The notes beneath the pieces are model-generated. The model ran no database searches and was not told the DNA's origin. It saw only the letters and a program-made list of their open reading frames with translations. Shown here piece after piece: positions 31,782 through 41,135 of a stretch of DNA of 64,000 nt. The DNA comes from Oscillospiraceae bacterium (GTDB lineage Bacteria > Bacillota > Clostridia > Oscillospirales > Oscillospiraceae): positions 60,216 through 124,215 of the forward strand of contig CAJTGJ010000008.1 in the NCBI GenBank assembly GCA_910575695.1. The letters run 5' to 3'. Each line of letters starts with the position of its first letter. The stretch's first letter is position 1. Made by a program: the position numbers and the translations under genes.

Positions 31782-31847
31782 AAAAAATGCCCGCCGCTGT
31801 GCGGCAGGCATTTCTTTGTGTTTGCGGGAATCAGTCCTCCGGCTGGG
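31782..31847. repeat. Direct repeat copy B, csp terminator and last codons
   Basis: Copy B of the direct repeat described at 29037. Here it is in its natural place: on the minus strand it comprises the last codons and stop of the cold-shock gene, then the hairpin AAATGCC...GGCATTT ending in seven T, so it is also the functional terminator of that gene. Confidence 0.8.
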
Positions 31848-32049
31848 CGACCACGTTGGTGGCGCGCACGCCCTTGGCGCCGCGGGGATCAGGCTCGGTC
31901 TCGAAGGTCACCTTCTGACCCTCCAGCAGCTTCTTGTAGCCGTCGGCCACAATGGCGGAGAAGTGGACGAACACGTCCTCAGTGCCATCATCGGGGGTGA
32001 TGAAGCCGTAGCCCTTTTCTGCGTTGAACCATTTCACAGTACCTGTCAT
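31831..32049 (-). CDS. Cold-shock protein (CspA/CspB family)
   Basis: 72 residues, single cold-shock domain: [21 protein letters not shown] carries RNP1 (KGYGFI), and DVFVHFSAI is RNP2. It is a single-stranded nucleic-acid chaperone that keeps mRNA unstructured. The C-terminus VVAQPED is slightly acidic. The ribosome site TAAGGAGG is strong. It is a monocistronic unit with consensus promoter, about 110-base leader containing a stable hairpin, and a terminator. Confidence 0.96.
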   Translation of the reverse strand: MTGTVKWFNAEKGYGFITPDDGTEDVFVHFSAIVADGYKKLLEGQKVTFETEPDPRGAKGVRATNVVAQPED

Positions 32050-32160
32050 TTCCCTTTTTCCTCCTTATTTGTAAATGATTGTTTTGAAAGCAGATGAGAA
32101 AAGTCCCCCCTTTCGTATGTACGAAAGGGAGGACACAGATCAGTTCATACATCAAAACTG
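32050..32160 (-). promoter_or_regulatory. Structured 5' leader of the cold-shock mRNA
   Basis: Predicted untranslated leader of about 110 bases. It contains a perfect hairpin CCCTTTCGT/ACGAAAGGG (32108-32129) about 60 bases before the start codon. Long structured leaders of csp mRNAs act as temperature switches in other bacteria; whether this one does is inference. Confidence 0.5.
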
Positions 32161-32165
32161 TAATC

Positions 32166-32194
32166 AGTATAACATCTGGTAATTAGATTGTCAA
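32166..32194 (-). promoter_or_regulatory. Promoter of the cold-shock gene
   Basis: Minus strand TTGACA (32189-32194), 17-bp spacer ending in TGT, TATACT (32166-32171): consensus -35, extended -10. Confidence 0.88.
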
Positions 32195-32311
32195 GGGAAT
32201 TTTCAAAAAAATCTGACAAAATAAATTTCGCGAAAAAATTTTTCACCATTTTTTGACAAATTCAGCCCCGAAAGAGGCATCTGACTGCCGTGATTTAAAT
32301 TTTATGCCATT

Positions 32312-33076
32312 TTAAACCGATATTTGGAAAAATCGCTTTCCGTTCTCCAGGGTGGCCCGGGCGCATTCTTCGGCGGATATGCCCTTGATCTCCGCCAGCC
32401 GGGCGCAGGTGTGGGCCACAAGCCCCGAGTGGCACCGCACCCCCCGGTGGGGGACGGGGGCCATGTAGGGGCTGTCCGTCTCGATCATCAGCCGGTCCAG
32501 CGGTACGGCCTGAGCGGCTTCCACCGCCTTGCGGGCGTTTTTGTAGGTAAGCACCCCGGTGAAGGACAGCATCCATCCCAGATCCACCAGCTCCCGGGCC
32601 ATCTCCACGCTGCCGGAAAAACAGTGGAACACGCCCCGCACCAGGGGGAACTCCTTCACGATGGCGAGGCTGTCCCCGTGGGCCTCCCGGTCGTGGACGA
32701 TCACTGGCAGCCCCAGCTCCTCCGCCAGCGCCATCTGGGCGCGGAATACCTTCTGCTGGAGCTCCCTGGGGTTGTCCTTCCAGTAGTAGTCCAGCCCGAT
32801 TTCGCCGATGGCCACCACCTTGGGCGTCCCGGCCAGCCTGCGAAGCTCGTCCACATGGCCGTCCTGCCAATCGCCGCAGTCCTCCGGGTGGACCCCCACG
32901 GCGGCGTAGACGAAGGGGTACTGCTCCGCCAGCGCCACGGCCTTTCGGGAGCTTTCCAGGTCGCACCCGGGGTTGACCACCAGCTCCACCCCCTGGCCGG
33001 GGAGGGCGGACAGCACCGCGTCCCGGTCGGCGTCGAACTGGCGGGAGTCGTAGTGGGCATGGGTATCAAAAAGCAT
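32312..33076 (-). CDS. tatD: TatD-family metal-dependent deoxyribonuclease
   Basis: 254 residues, TIM-barrel amidohydrolase fold. Metal ligands: FDTHAHYDSRQF at the N-terminus, IGEIGLDYYW (Glu), VIVHDREAH, VFHCFSGS and IETDSPYMAP. TatD enzymes are 3'-5' exonucleases acting in DNA repair and quality control. The start ATG 33076 has AAAGGAGAT. It follows metG in many Firmicutes; here a lipoprotein gene and a terminator lie between. Confidence 0.94.
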   Translation of the reverse strand: MLFDTHAHYDSRQFDADRDAVLSALPGQGVELVVNPGCDLESSRKAVALAEQYPFVYAAVGVHPEDCGDWQDGHVDELRRLAGTPKVVAIGEIGLDYYWKDNPRELQQKVFRAQMALAEELGLPVIVHDREAHGDSLAIVKEFPLVRGVFHCFSGSVEMARELVDLGWMLSFTGVLTYKNARKAVEAAQAVPLDRLMIETDSPYMAPVPHRGVRCHSGLVAHTCARLAEIKGISAEECARATLENGKRFFQISV

Positions 33077-33100
33077 GGGAATATCTCCTTTCGCGGGGAC

Positions 33101-33126
33101 AAAAAAGGGCCAAATGGCCCTTTTTT
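33101..33126 (-). terminator. Terminator between the lipoprotein gene and tatD
   Basis: Symmetrical hairpin: six A, GGGCC, loop AAAT, GGCCC, six T. It follows the lipoprotein stop by eight bases on the minus strand and precedes the tatD ribosome site by about 15 bases, so tatD expression would need read-through. Confidence 0.8.
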
Positions 33127-33134
33127 GAGAACTA

Positions 33135-33683
33135 TTATCTTTCCTCCGGGGTAAAATCGACGAAATAGGTATTACCCTCATCACCGTCGGGATTGGTGTT
33201 GGATTCAAACACCTCCATGAAGCCGATGGAGAAATCCCGATATTCCTGGGGCACCTCGTAGACCGATACGCCGGTCTTGGTGGCGTTGATGCCCAGCGTA
33301 TACTCGCTGGGGAACTGGTCGTCGCTGAGACCGGGGGCGATGGGGAATTCCACACCACTGTCCTCGTCCGGATCATCCCACATGATGACAAAGTCCTCGA
33401 TCCACATATCCACCGAAGCCCCCCAGTCGTTTTTCAGCGTGATGGTGACCACCACCAGCTTGTTGCCGTCCTCGGGGGTGTAGCCCTGGTACTCAGAGCA
33501 GCTGTAGGCATCATCCACCGTGAAGTCGAACCACTCGGTGGACAGGGTGTCCCCCACGTAGCCGAATCGGGCGTCGCTATCCTCGTTATTCTCGCCCGGG
33601 TTGAGGTTCAAACCGCCCTCGCCGCAGGCGGAGAGGGAAAACAGCAGCATCAGCGCCAGAAGAAAGGAAGAAAACCGTTTCAT
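33135..33683 (-). CDS. Lipoprotein of unknown function (DUF4352-like)
   Basis: 182 residues. Lipoprotein signal peptide MKRFSSFLLALMLLFSLSAC with the lipobox Cys at position 20, then a short Asn/Glu-rich spacer. The mature part has the immunoglobulin-like pattern of DUF4352/telomeric-repeat-like lipoproteins: TLSTEWFDFTVDDAYSC, LVVVTITLKNDWG, MWIEDFVIMW, then VSVYEVPQEYRDFSIGFMEVF. Anchored on the outer face of the membrane; ligand unknown. Inserted between metG and tatD, which are usually adjacent. Confidence 0.8.
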   Translation of the reverse strand: MKRFSSFLLALMLLFSLSACGEGGLNLNPGENNEDSDARFGYVGDTLSTEWFDFTVDDAYSCSEYQGYTPEDGNKLVVVTITLKNDWGASVDMWIEDFVIMWDDPDEDSGVEFPIAPGLSDDQFPSEYTLGINATKTGVSVYEVPQEYRDFSIGFMEVFESNTNPDGDEGNTYFVDFTPEER

Positions 33684-33794
33684 GAGACACACACCTTTTC
33701 AAATTTCAAACATAGTCCGCCCTGCTTGTCAGGGCGAAAACAGTCTAACACATTTCGTCGGCCCTGTCCACCGTTTTTTCAAGGCCCGGCGGAT

Positions 33795-35771
33795 TCAGCA
33801 CAATTTTGCCCCGGCGGGGATGGCGTCGTCCACCATCAGCAGGTGGAGGCATTCCTCGCCCTTTTCCGTGTGGACGGCGGAGATCAGCATACCCTGGCTC
33901 TCCCGGCCCATCATCTTCCGGGGGGGCAGATTGACGATGGCCACCAGCGTCTTGCCCACCAGCTCCTCCGGCTTGTACCACTTGGCGATGCCGGACAAAA
34001 TCTGCCTGTCCACCCCGGTGCCGTCATCCAGAATGAACTTCAGCAGCTTGTCGGACTTCTTCACGTTCTCGCAGGACTTGACCTTCACCGCCCGGAAATC
34101 GGACTTGCAGAAGGTGTCGAAATCCACCTGCTCCTCCAGCTGGGGCTCGATTTCGACGGCGGGCAGGGCGGCTTTTTTTGCCGCCTCCTGGAGCTTCTCC
34201 AGCTCAGCCAGCTCCTTGCTCATGTCGATGCGGGGGAACAGGTTTTCGCCTTTGGTCACGGACACAGCTGCGGGGAGGACGCCCCACTGGGCGGCGCTGT
34301 CCCAGGTGCGGGCGGCTTCATCCGCGCCGATCTGGGCGAAAATTTTGTCACAGCTCTCGGGCATGAAGGGGATCAGCAGCACGGTGCATACCCGGACGGC
34401 CTCCAGCAGATTGTAGAGGACGGCGGCAAGGCGGGCGCCGTTGGCGTCCATGTCCTTGGCCAGCGCCCAGGGGGCGTTCTCGTCGATATACTTGTTGGCC
34501 CGCTGGATGACCTTGAAAATCTCCTCCAGGGCGTTGTGGAACTGGAATTTCTCCATCTGCTCCTCATAGCGCCCCCGCAGGCCGGAGGCCAGGGAGATCA
34601 GGCTGCCGTCCAGCTCGTGGTCAGCCTGACGGGCCTCGGGCAGTTTGCCGCCGAAATATTTCTCCGCCATGGCGGTGGTGCGGCTGACCAGGTTGCCCAG
34701 GTCGTTGGCCAGGTCGGTATTGATGGTCTGGATCAGCAGCTCATTGGAGAAATTTCCGTCGGAGCCGAAGGGGAAGGAGCGCATCAGGAAGAACCGCAGG
34801 GCATCCACGCCGTAGCGCTCCGCCAGCAGGTAGGGGTCCACCACGTTTCCGGTGCTCTTGCCCATCTTGCCGCCGTCCAGCAGCAGCCACCCGGAGCCGT
34901 ATACCTTCTTGGGCAGGGGCAGATTCAGGCTCATGAGGAACGCGGGCCAGTAGATAGAGTGGAACCGGACGATCTCCTTGCCCATAAAGTGGACGTCGGC
35001 AGGCCAGAACTTTTCCACATCGTTATATTTATCATTTTGATAACCCAGCGCGGTCATATAGTTGAACAGCGCGTCCAGCCACACATAGACCACATGGCCT
35101 GGGTCGAAGTCCACGGGCACGCCCCAGGTGAAGCTGGTGCGGGACACGCACAGGTCCTGCAAGCCGCCCTCGCAGTCGATGAAGTTGTTCACCATCTCGT
35201 TCACCCGGCTTTTCGGCTCCAGGAAATCGGTGTTCATCAGCAGGTCCCGGACCCGGTCCGCGTACTTGGACGCACGGAAGAAATAGGCTTCCTCCTCCGC
35301 GTCTACCACCTCCCGGCCGCAGTCGGGGCATTTGCCGTCCACCAGCTGGGATTCCGTCCAGAAGGACTCGCAGGGCTTGCAGTATTTGCCCTTGTACGCC
35401 CCCTTGTAGATGTCCCCGTTGTCATGCATCTGCTTGAAAATCTTCTGGATGGCAGACACATGGTACGCATCGGTGGTGCGGATGAACCGGTCGTACTTAA
35501 TGTTCATCAGCTTCCACAAATCCAGCACCCCGCCGGGGGCGGTGACGATATCGTCCACAAACTGCTGGGGGGTGACCCCGGCCTCCCGGGCCTTGTCCTC
35601 GATCTTCTGGCCGTGCTCGTCGGTGCCGGTGAGGAACATCACGTCGTACCCGCACAGCCGCTTGTACCGGGCCATGGCGTCGGTAGCCACGGTGCAGTAG
35701 GCGTGGCCGATGTGCAGCTTGCCCGAGGGGTAGTAGATGGGCGTGGTGATATAAAACTTCTTGTCATTCAT
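33795..35771 (-). CDS. metG: Methionyl-tRNA synthetase
   Basis: 658 residues. Class I synthetase with HIGH-type PSGKLHIGHAY, zinc knuckle CKPCESFW/CPDCGRE (one pair of Cys pairs), the KMSKS loop as GGKMGKSTGN (Ser to Gly change, common in this family), an anticodon-binding helical domain with WALAKD, and a C-terminal tRNA-binding OB-fold of the Trbp111 type (FRAVKVKSCENVKKSDKLLKF, PRKMMGRESQGML). The ATG overlaps the preceding membrane-protein gene by eight bases. Confidence 0.97.
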   Translation of the reverse strand: MNDKKFYITTPIYYPSGKLHIGHAYCTVATDAMARYKRLCGYDVMFLTGTDEHGQKIEDKAREAGVTPQQFVDDIVTAPGGVLDLWKLMNIKYDRFIRTTDAYHVSAIQKIFKQMHDNGDIYKGAYKGKYCKPCESFWTESQLVDGKCPDCGREVVDAEEEAYFFRASKYADRVRDLLMNTDFLEPKSRVNEMVNNFIDCEGGLQDLCVSRTSFTWGVPVDFDPGHVVYVWLDALFNYMTALGYQNDKYNDVEKFWPADVHFMGKEIVRFHSIYWPAFLMSLNLPLPKKVYGSGWLLLDGGKMGKSTGNVVDPYLLAERYGVDALRFFLMRSFPFGSDGNFSNELLIQTINTDLANDLGNLVSRTTAMAEKYFGGKLPEARQADHELDGSLISLASGLRGRYEEQMEKFQFHNALEEIFKVIQRANKYIDENAPWALAKDMDANGARLAAVLYNLLEAVRVCTVLLIPFMPESCDKIFAQIGADEAARTWDSAAQWGVLPAAVSVTKGENLFPRIDMSKELAELEKLQEAAKKAALPAVEIEPQLEEQVDFDTFCKSDFRAVKVKSCENVKKSDKLLKFILDDGTGVDRQILSGIAKWYKPEELVGKTLVAIVNLPPRKMMGRESQGMLISAVHTEKGEECLHLLMVDDAIPAGAKLC

Positions 35772-36732
35772 CGCGGGTTTCCTCCTGTATCTCTTGTATT
35801 GGATCCGGACCGGCCTCGGGGCGCTCCGGCGGGTGTTCCAGGTTGGGCGGCAGACGCCACAGCACCCCCGCCGCCGCCAGGAGCTGGGACAGGAGCAGGC
35901 ACAGGTCCCCCAGCTGGGCGGTGCACAGGGAGCCGCCCTGACCGGCCAGAGCGAACACCTCCGCTGCCGTGGACGCCAGGGCCGCGGCGGAAACCACCAC
36001 CGTCATGGCCGCCATCCACAGCAGCCGCCTGGGATGGGCCGCTCCCACGGACATCCCGGCGAAATCCAGATAAAATTCCATCCCCAGCACAATGGCCAGC
36101 AGGTGGGGGGCGTAGTCCCACAGCACCGGGTTGGCGGCGTGGGTCCGGAAGGTCTCCATCAGCCAGATGCATCCGGCCACCCCGGGCAGAGCGGCGGCAA
36201 GCCTCGCCTTGTCCGGCCTGCCGGGGCGCAGGCCCTCCCGGGCGGTTTGCAGCAGGCCTATCGCCGCCAGGAACGCCCCCGCCGCCGCGGCCAGGGTGAG
36301 GAGGCCGTTGTTGGAGGGGATCTGAAGCTGCGCGGCAAGCAGATCCTGATACAGCCGGAACTGGCCCATCCCCACCACAAACAGTACGGGGACGGCCAGG
36401 ATGGCCAGAAATGCCGCCGCCACCTCCAGCATGGGGTAGACCCGGTCCCCGGCGTCCAGGAAGATCACGTCCCAGCGGTGGTCCTCCTCTCCCTCTGGCG
36501 GCTTGGGGCACACCGGCTGGTAGATGGACAGAATTACGAACCATGCCGCCGCCATCACCGCGGCGCACACCAGAATCACGCTGGCCTGGGACCCGGGAAT
36601 GATGAATCCGGTGTCCGGCTCAAAGGCGGAATGAAGCTGCCAGCAGCGCAGGCCGACGGCGGCCAGGGCGGCAATGGCCGTGCCCGCCAGCCAGGGCGTC
36701 CGCCCGGATAAATGCTTTTTGTTTTGTCTCAT
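35764..36732 (-). CDS. Polytopic membrane protein of unknown function
   Basis: 322 residues with about eight predicted membrane helices and an acidic Pro/Glu-rich C-terminal tail (HPPERPEAGPDPIQEIQEE). No known transporter or enzyme motif is recognised. It is tightly packed: its start overlaps the lepB stop (ATGA) and its stop overlaps the metG start by eight bases, so it is translated within the lepB-metG transcript. The context suggests a constitutive, low-level membrane function rather than an acquired gene. Confidence 0.7.
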   Translation of the reverse strand: MRQNKKHLSGRTPWLAGTAIAALAAVGLRCWQLHSAFEPDTGFIIPGSQASVILVCAAVMAAAWFVILSIYQPVCPKPPEGEEDHRWDVIFLDAGDRVYPMLEVAAAFLAILAVPVLFVVGMGQFRLYQDLLAAQLQIPSNNGLLTLAAAAGAFLAAIGLLQTAREGLRPGRPDKARLAAALPGVAGCIWLMETFRTHAANPVLWDYAPHLLAIVLGMEFYLDFAGMSVGAAHPRRLLWMAAMTVVVSAAALASTAAEVFALAGQGGSLCTAQLGDLCLLLSQLLAAAGVLWRLPPNLEHPPERPEAGPDPIQEIQEETRDE

Positions 36733-37331
36733 AGCTCCAGCCCCTTCCAGCGGGTGAAGGGGAACAGGACTGCCGCCCCGCGCCCAATGACGCACCGCGT
36801 ATCCACAATGCCGATGTCGGGATACCGGCTGTCCGCGGAGTTGTTCCGGTTATCCCCCATGACAAATATGCACCCCTCGGGCACCGTCACATGGTTGATG
36901 CCCTCCCCGTACCGGGGGACAAGCATCTGTTCCTTGATATAATCCTCCACCAGGGCGGTTCCGTCCACATAGACGGTCCCGGCGCCGTAGTCGATGTCCA
37001 CCTGCTGGCCCTCGGTGGCGATGACCCGCTTGACGATGGAATCCTCCTGGTAGCTCTCCTGGGTGAGCACCACGATGTCCCCCTGCTTCGGCTTGTAGCC
37101 GATGGACCACACCAGGATCAGATCGCCGTTTTGCAGGGTGTTTTCCATGGACGGCCCGCTGACCACGATCACCCGGGCCGCAAAGGTGAACAGAAGCACA
37201 AACACCGCCATCATGCTCACCAAAATCCGCACGTTCATATACATATCCCGCCCGGGGGGGGACTCTTTTTTCTCTTTCTCGTCCCCCTCGGGCTGGTCCG
37301 GGAGCTGTTCTTCCAGCTTATCATCATCCAT
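36729..37331 (-). CDS. lepB: Signal peptidase I
   Basis: 200 residues. A charged cytoplasmic N-terminus (DDDKLEEQLPDQPEGDEKEKK), one membrane anchor (ILVSMMAVFVLLFTFAARVIVV), then the catalytic motifs: SGPSMENTL (nucleophile Ser), GDIVVLTQ, DSIVKRVIATEGQ (general-base Lys) and FVMGDNRNNSADSR. It cleaves signal peptides of exported proteins. The start at 37331 follows AGGTGG; upstream ATG 37352 is possible. It begins 26 bases after ftsH. Confidence 0.94.
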   Translation of the reverse strand: MDDDKLEEQLPDQPEGDEKEKKESPPGRDMYMNVRILVSMMAVFVLLFTFAARVIVVSGPSMENTLQNGDLILVWSIGYKPKQGDIVVLTQESYQEDSIVKRVIATEGQQVDIDYGAGTVYVDGTALVEDYIKEQMLVPRYGEGINHVTVPEGCIFVMGDNRNNSADSRYPDIGIVDTRCVIGRGAAVLFPFTRWKGLEL

Positions 37332-37357
37332 GTCCGCTTCCCACCTTTCCATGCGGC

Positions 37358-39226
37358 TCAGCACTGCTGAGGTTCTTCGGTGGCGCTGAGCGCCGCCGGG
37401 TCTTCATACACCAGCCGGAACTGGGCGGCGTCCATGGTCTCATGCTCCAGCAGGAACTGGGCCACCGCCTCCAGCTTGTCCCGGTCCCGGGCCAGGATCT
37501 CCCTGCACCGGTCATAGGCCCCGTCCAGCAGGGATTTGACCTCCTGGTCGATCAGCGCGGCGGTCTGCTCGGAGTAGGGCTTGGCCTGGGCCATGGAGCG
37601 GCCGATGAACACCTCGTCGTGGCCGCTGGTGAAGGTGGCGTGGCCCAGCTTTTCGCTCATGCCGTATTTCGTCACCATGTCCCGGGCGATCTGGGTGGCC
37701 CGCTGGAGGTCGCTCACCGCCCCGGTGCACACGAAGCCCAAAGCCGTCTCCTCGGCGCACCGCCCGCCCAGCAGGGTGGCCAGCGTCTCCACCAGCCGCT
37801 GCCGGGACACGTGGTCCCGGTCCTCCTCGGGACGGTTGATGGTCATGCCTGCCGCGTCCCCCCGGGGGACGATGGTGATCTGCTGCACCGGGTCCTGAGT
37901 GGGCAGGGCGCGGCTGACCACGGCGTGCCCCGCCTCGTGGTAGGCGGTGATGCGCTTGTCCTCCGCCAGCTTCACCCGGCTCTTTTTCTCCGGTCCGGCG
38001 ATGACCTTGATGACCGACGCCTGCACGTCCGCCAGGGTGATATAGGGCTGGTCCTTCCGCGCCGCCAGCAGGGCGGATTCGTTCATCAGGTTTTCCAGAT
38101 CCGCCCCGGTGAAGCCGGTGGTCTCCCGGGCAATTTCCTTCAGATCCACGTCCTCCGCCAGGGGCTTCTTCCGGGTGTGGACCCGCAGGATCTCCTCCCG
38201 GCCCTTCATGTCCGGACGGCCCACGTACACCTGCCGGTCGAACCGGCCGGGGCGGAGCAGGGCGGGGTCCAGGATGTCCTGCCGGTTTGTGGCGGCCAGC
38301 ACAATGACGCCCTCGTTGGCGGCAAAGCCGTCCATCTCCACCAGCAGCTGGTTCAGGGTCTGTTCCCGTTCGTCGTGCCCGCCGCCCAGGCCCGCGCCAC
38401 GCTGACGGCCCACGGCGTCGATCTCGTCGATGAACACAATGGCGGGGCACTCCTTCTTGGCCTGGTCGAACAGGTCCCGGACGCGGGACGCGCCCACGCC
38501 CACGTACAGCTCCACAAAATCGGAGCCGGAGATGGACAGGAATTTCACCCCGGCCTCCCCCGCCACGGCCTTGGCCAGCAGGGTCTTGCCGGTGCCCGGC
38601 GGGCCCACCAGCAGCACGCCCTTGGGAATGCGCGCCCCCAGGTCGATGAACTTCTGGGGCTCCTTGAGGAAATCCACCAGCTCCTGGAGCTCCTGCTTTT
38701 CCTCGTCCGCCCCGGCCACGTCGGCGAAGGTGACGGCGCTGTCCCTGCCGGCCTCCACGGCCCGGGCCTGGCCGAAGCGGCTCATGCCGCCCTGCCCGCC
38801 GCCCTGGACGGACTGCTGGCGGGCGCTCAGCACCGTCCACACCACCACCGCCAGCAGGACGGACAGCCCGCAGCACAAAACGGCCACCAGCCACAGGGGC
38901 ATTTCAAAGCCCTGCTTGAAATCGTAGCTTTTCAGGACGCCCTTGGCGTACTGCTCCTGGAACAAGGCCCCGAATTCCTGCCGGAACGCCTCCGCGTCCG
39001 CCAGGGCGTGGCGGACCACGGAGCCGTCCGTCAGCTCCATGGTGAGCACGTCGCTGCTGTCCACGGTGAACCGGGCCACCCGCTCCCCACGGAAGCAGGA
39101 GGCTACGGCGGAGTAGGACACGCTGCTGCGCTGCAGGCTGCGGTTGAACAGCCCCAGCCCCAAAAACAGGGCGGCAATGATCAGCAGATAGATGATAATA
39201 CTTCTCGGTTTGTTTGGCTGCTTCAA
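37358..39226 (-). CDS. ftsH: ATP-dependent membrane metalloprotease FtsH
   Basis: 622 residues. Two membrane helices (about 10-27 and 108-132) bracket a small extracellular domain; then the AAA module with [24 protein letters not shown], the second region of homology [15 protein letters not shown], and the zinc protease with HEAGH and a downstream Asp/Glu. It degrades damaged membrane proteins and short-lived regulators. The C-terminus is short (ATEEPQQC). Position between hpt and lepB is part of the conserved tilS-hpt-ftsH order. Confidence 0.97.
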   Translation of the reverse strand: MKQPNKPRSIIIYLLIIAALFLGLGLFNRSLQRSSVSYSAVASCFRGERVARFTVDSSDVLTMELTDGSVVRHALADAEAFRQEFGALFQEQYAKGVLKSYDFKQGFEMPLWLVAVLCCGLSVLLAVVVWTVLSARQQSVQGGGQGGMSRFGQARAVEAGRDSAVTFADVAGADEEKQELQELVDFLKEPQKFIDLGARIPKGVLLVGPPGTGKTLLAKAVAGEAGVKFLSISGSDFVELYVGVGASRVRDLFDQAKKECPAIVFIDEIDAVGRQRGAGLGGGHDEREQTLNQLLVEMDGFAANEGVIVLAATNRQDILDPALLRPGRFDRQVYVGRPDMKGREEILRVHTRKKPLAEDVDLKEIARETTGFTGADLENLMNESALLAARKDQPYITLADVQASVIKVIAGPEKKSRVKLAEDKRITAYHEAGHAVVSRALPTQDPVQQITIVPRGDAAGMTINRPEEDRDHVSRQRLVETLATLLGGRCAEETALGFVCTGAVSDLQRATQIARDMVTKYGMSEKLGHATFTSGHDEVFIGRSMAQAKPYSEQTAALIDQEVKSLLDGAYDRCREILARDRDKLEAVAQFLLEHETMDAAQFRLVYEDPAALSATEEPQQC

Positions 39227-39266
39227 AACAGTTGTTCTCCTTTGCGGGCGGAATATTCTTCCCCCG

Positions 39267-39815
39267 TTACTTGTGATCGTATACCGACGGCTTCAGCACG
39301 CCCACGTAGGGCAGGTTGCGGTACTTCTCGGCATAGTCCAGCCCGTAGCCCACAATGAACGCGTCGGGGATGGTGAAGCCTACATAGTCGGCGGTGATGG
39401 GCTTGGTGCGGCGCTCCGGCTTATCCATCAGGGTGCAGATGCGGATGGAGGCGGGCTGCCTGGCCCGGAGCACGTCCATCATGTAATACAGAGTATTTCC
39501 GGAATCCAGGATGTCCTCCACGACGATGAGGTCCTTTCCCTCAATGCTGTCGGACAGATCCTTCTTGATCTCCACCTGCCCGGAGCTGACGGTGCCCGCG
39601 CCGTAGGATGACACCGCCATGAAGTCCACCGTCACGTCCAGGCTGATGGCCCGGGTGAGGTCCGCCATGAAGATGTACGACCCCCGCAGTACGGAAACGA
39701 GCATCGGCTCCCGCCCCGCGTAGTCGGCGGTGATTTGGCGCCCCAGCTCCTTCACCCGGCGGCGGAGCTCCTCCTCGGTGTACAAGACCTGCTCGATGTC
39801 CTGGTGTATACTCAT
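39267..39815 (-). CDS. hpt: Hypoxanthine phosphoribosyltransferase
   Basis: 182 residues. Purine salvage enzyme making IMP or GMP from hypoxanthine/guanine and PRPP. Motifs: [18 protein letters not shown], the PRPP-binding [14 protein letters not shown], and the base-binding [30 protein letters not shown]. The ATG at 39815 overlaps the tilS stop by four bases (ATGA), and GAGGAGAATGG is upstream. In other Firmicutes Hpt and TilS also control ftsH expression. Confidence 0.96.
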   Translation of the reverse strand: MSIHQDIEQVLYTEEELRRRVKELGRQITADYAGREPMLVSVLRGSYIFMADLTRAISLDVTVDFMAVSSYGAGTVSSGQVEIKKDLSDSIEGKDLIVVEDILDSGNTLYYMMDVLRARQPASIRICTLMDKPERRTKPITADYVGFTIPDAFIVGYGLDYAEKYRNLPYVGVLKPSVYDHK

Positions 39816-41134
39816 GACCCATTCTCCTCTGCTTTTAAAATGATATGCAAAGCCGGCCTCCCAGGCTCGGCCAGACATTCCCTTCCGGGGCCGAAGCCGC
39901 CCACGGCGGCTACCAGCTCCCCCAGAGCCAGCACCGGGACGCGGTCCCGCCGGCCGGCGGGGACACGCCCCTCGATCATCAGTTTTTTCACGGCCTTTTC
40001 CGGACGCCTGCCCAGGGTGATCTTATCCCCCTCCTGCCGGGGGCGGACGGAGTAGGCCCCGGGCTTCAGGTAAAATTCCCCGGGATTGAGATAGGCCTTC
40101 ACAGGGCACTGGGCCGGGGCGCATATGATCCTCCAGCTCCCCCAGCGCTGTTCCCCCGCGCCCAGCTCCATGGCCCCGGGCGGCGGGGATTCGGGCCCCC
40201 GGGACAGCGCCAGCAGATCATACTGCCGCCGGACGCTCCCCCCCGGTATATCCATGCGTGCCGAAGGGTCGTCCCCCAGGGCCAGGGCCAGCATCCCGTC
40301 CAGATGGACCGCCCCGCCGCCCAGCCCCGCCTGCTCCAGCAGGATGGCGCAGGCCCGCAGGGCCAGAGGCCGGGGGGCCTCCCGCAGAACCCGGACGGGG
40401 ACAGCCGCCCCCTCCGGGATGTCCAGCCCCTGGGCGGCAAGCCGTTCCGCCTGCCGGGACAGCTCGTCCTCGTCCTCCCGCAGGCGGCGGGCGGCGGAGG
40501 CGATGTGGGCGGCGGCTCTGGGATTCAGCTCCTCCAGCAGGGGCAGGAGCTGGCGGCGCACCCGGTTCCGGGTGTAGGCCAGATCGGCGTTGGTCTCATC
40601 CTCCATGTGGGGGATGCTCCGTTTCGTCAGATACCCTTCAATTTCCCTCCGCTCCACCTGGAGCATGGGCCGGACGATATTCCCCCGGCGCTCCGGGATG
40701 CCCGTCAGGCCGTTGAGGCCGCACCCCCGGATCAGGTTCATCAGCACCGTCTCCGCGTTGTCCCCGGCGTGGTGGCCGGTGGCGATGAGGGACAGGCCCT
40801 CCCGCGCCGCCGTCTCCTCCAGCAGGGCGTACCGCAGCACCCGGCCCGCCTCCTCAATGGACAGGCTTTCCCGTCCGGCATACCCGGACACGTCCCCATG
40901 GCCCACCGTCAGAGGCACGTCCCACGTTTCGCACCAGCTCCGGACAAAGTCCTCGTCCCGTCTGGCTGTGGCGCGCAGGCCGTGGTTCAGATGGGCGGCC
41001 TGCACCGTCCAGCCGTACCGCGCCCGGCCCTCCAGCAGGCGGCACAGCAGATACATGGAATCCGCCCCGCCGGACAGCGCGCACAGCACGCCGGAACCGG
41101 GGGGGATCAGGTCGAACCGGAAGCCGTCCCCCAT
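39812..41134 (-). CDS. tilS: tRNA(Ile)-lysidine synthetase
   Basis: 440 residues. It changes the wobble C of tRNA-Ile(CAU) to lysidine so that it reads AUA. N-terminal PP-loop CALSGGADSMYLLCRLLE, AAHLNHGLR, IATGHHAGDNAETVLMNLIRGCGLNGLTG, NADLAYTRNRVRRQLLP; the C-terminal domain ends with the TilS-C signature RPRQEGDKITLGRRPEKAVKKLMIEGRVPAG. The start is set at 41134; ATG 41149, five codons upstream, overlaps the dnaB end and is also possible. Confidence 0.95.
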   Translation of the reverse strand: MGDGFRFDLIPPGSGVLCALSGGADSMYLLCRLLEGRARYGWTVQAAHLNHGLRATARRDEDFVRSWCETWDVPLTVGHGDVSGYAGRESLSIEEAGRVLRYALLEETAAREGLSLIATGHHAGDNAETVLMNLIRGCGLNGLTGIPERRGNIVRPMLQVERREIEGYLTKRSIPHMEDETNADLAYTRNRVRRQLLPLLEELNPRAAAHIASAARRLREDEDELSRQAERLAAQGLDIPEGAAVPVRVLREAPRPLALRACAILLEQAGLGGGAVHLDGMLALALGDDPSARMDIPGGSVRRQYDLLALSRGPESPPPGAMELGAGEQRWGSWRIICAPAQCPVKAYLNPGEFYLKPGAYSVRPRQEGDKITLGRRPEKAVKKLMIEGRVPAGRRDRVPVLALGELVAAVGGFGPGRECLAEPGRPALHIILKAEENGS

Positions 41135-41135
41135 A

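Noticed and set aside
33726..36299. 857-codon plus frame opposite metG
   Set aside because: Shadow of metG and the next gene; low-complexity His/Gln/Gly composition.
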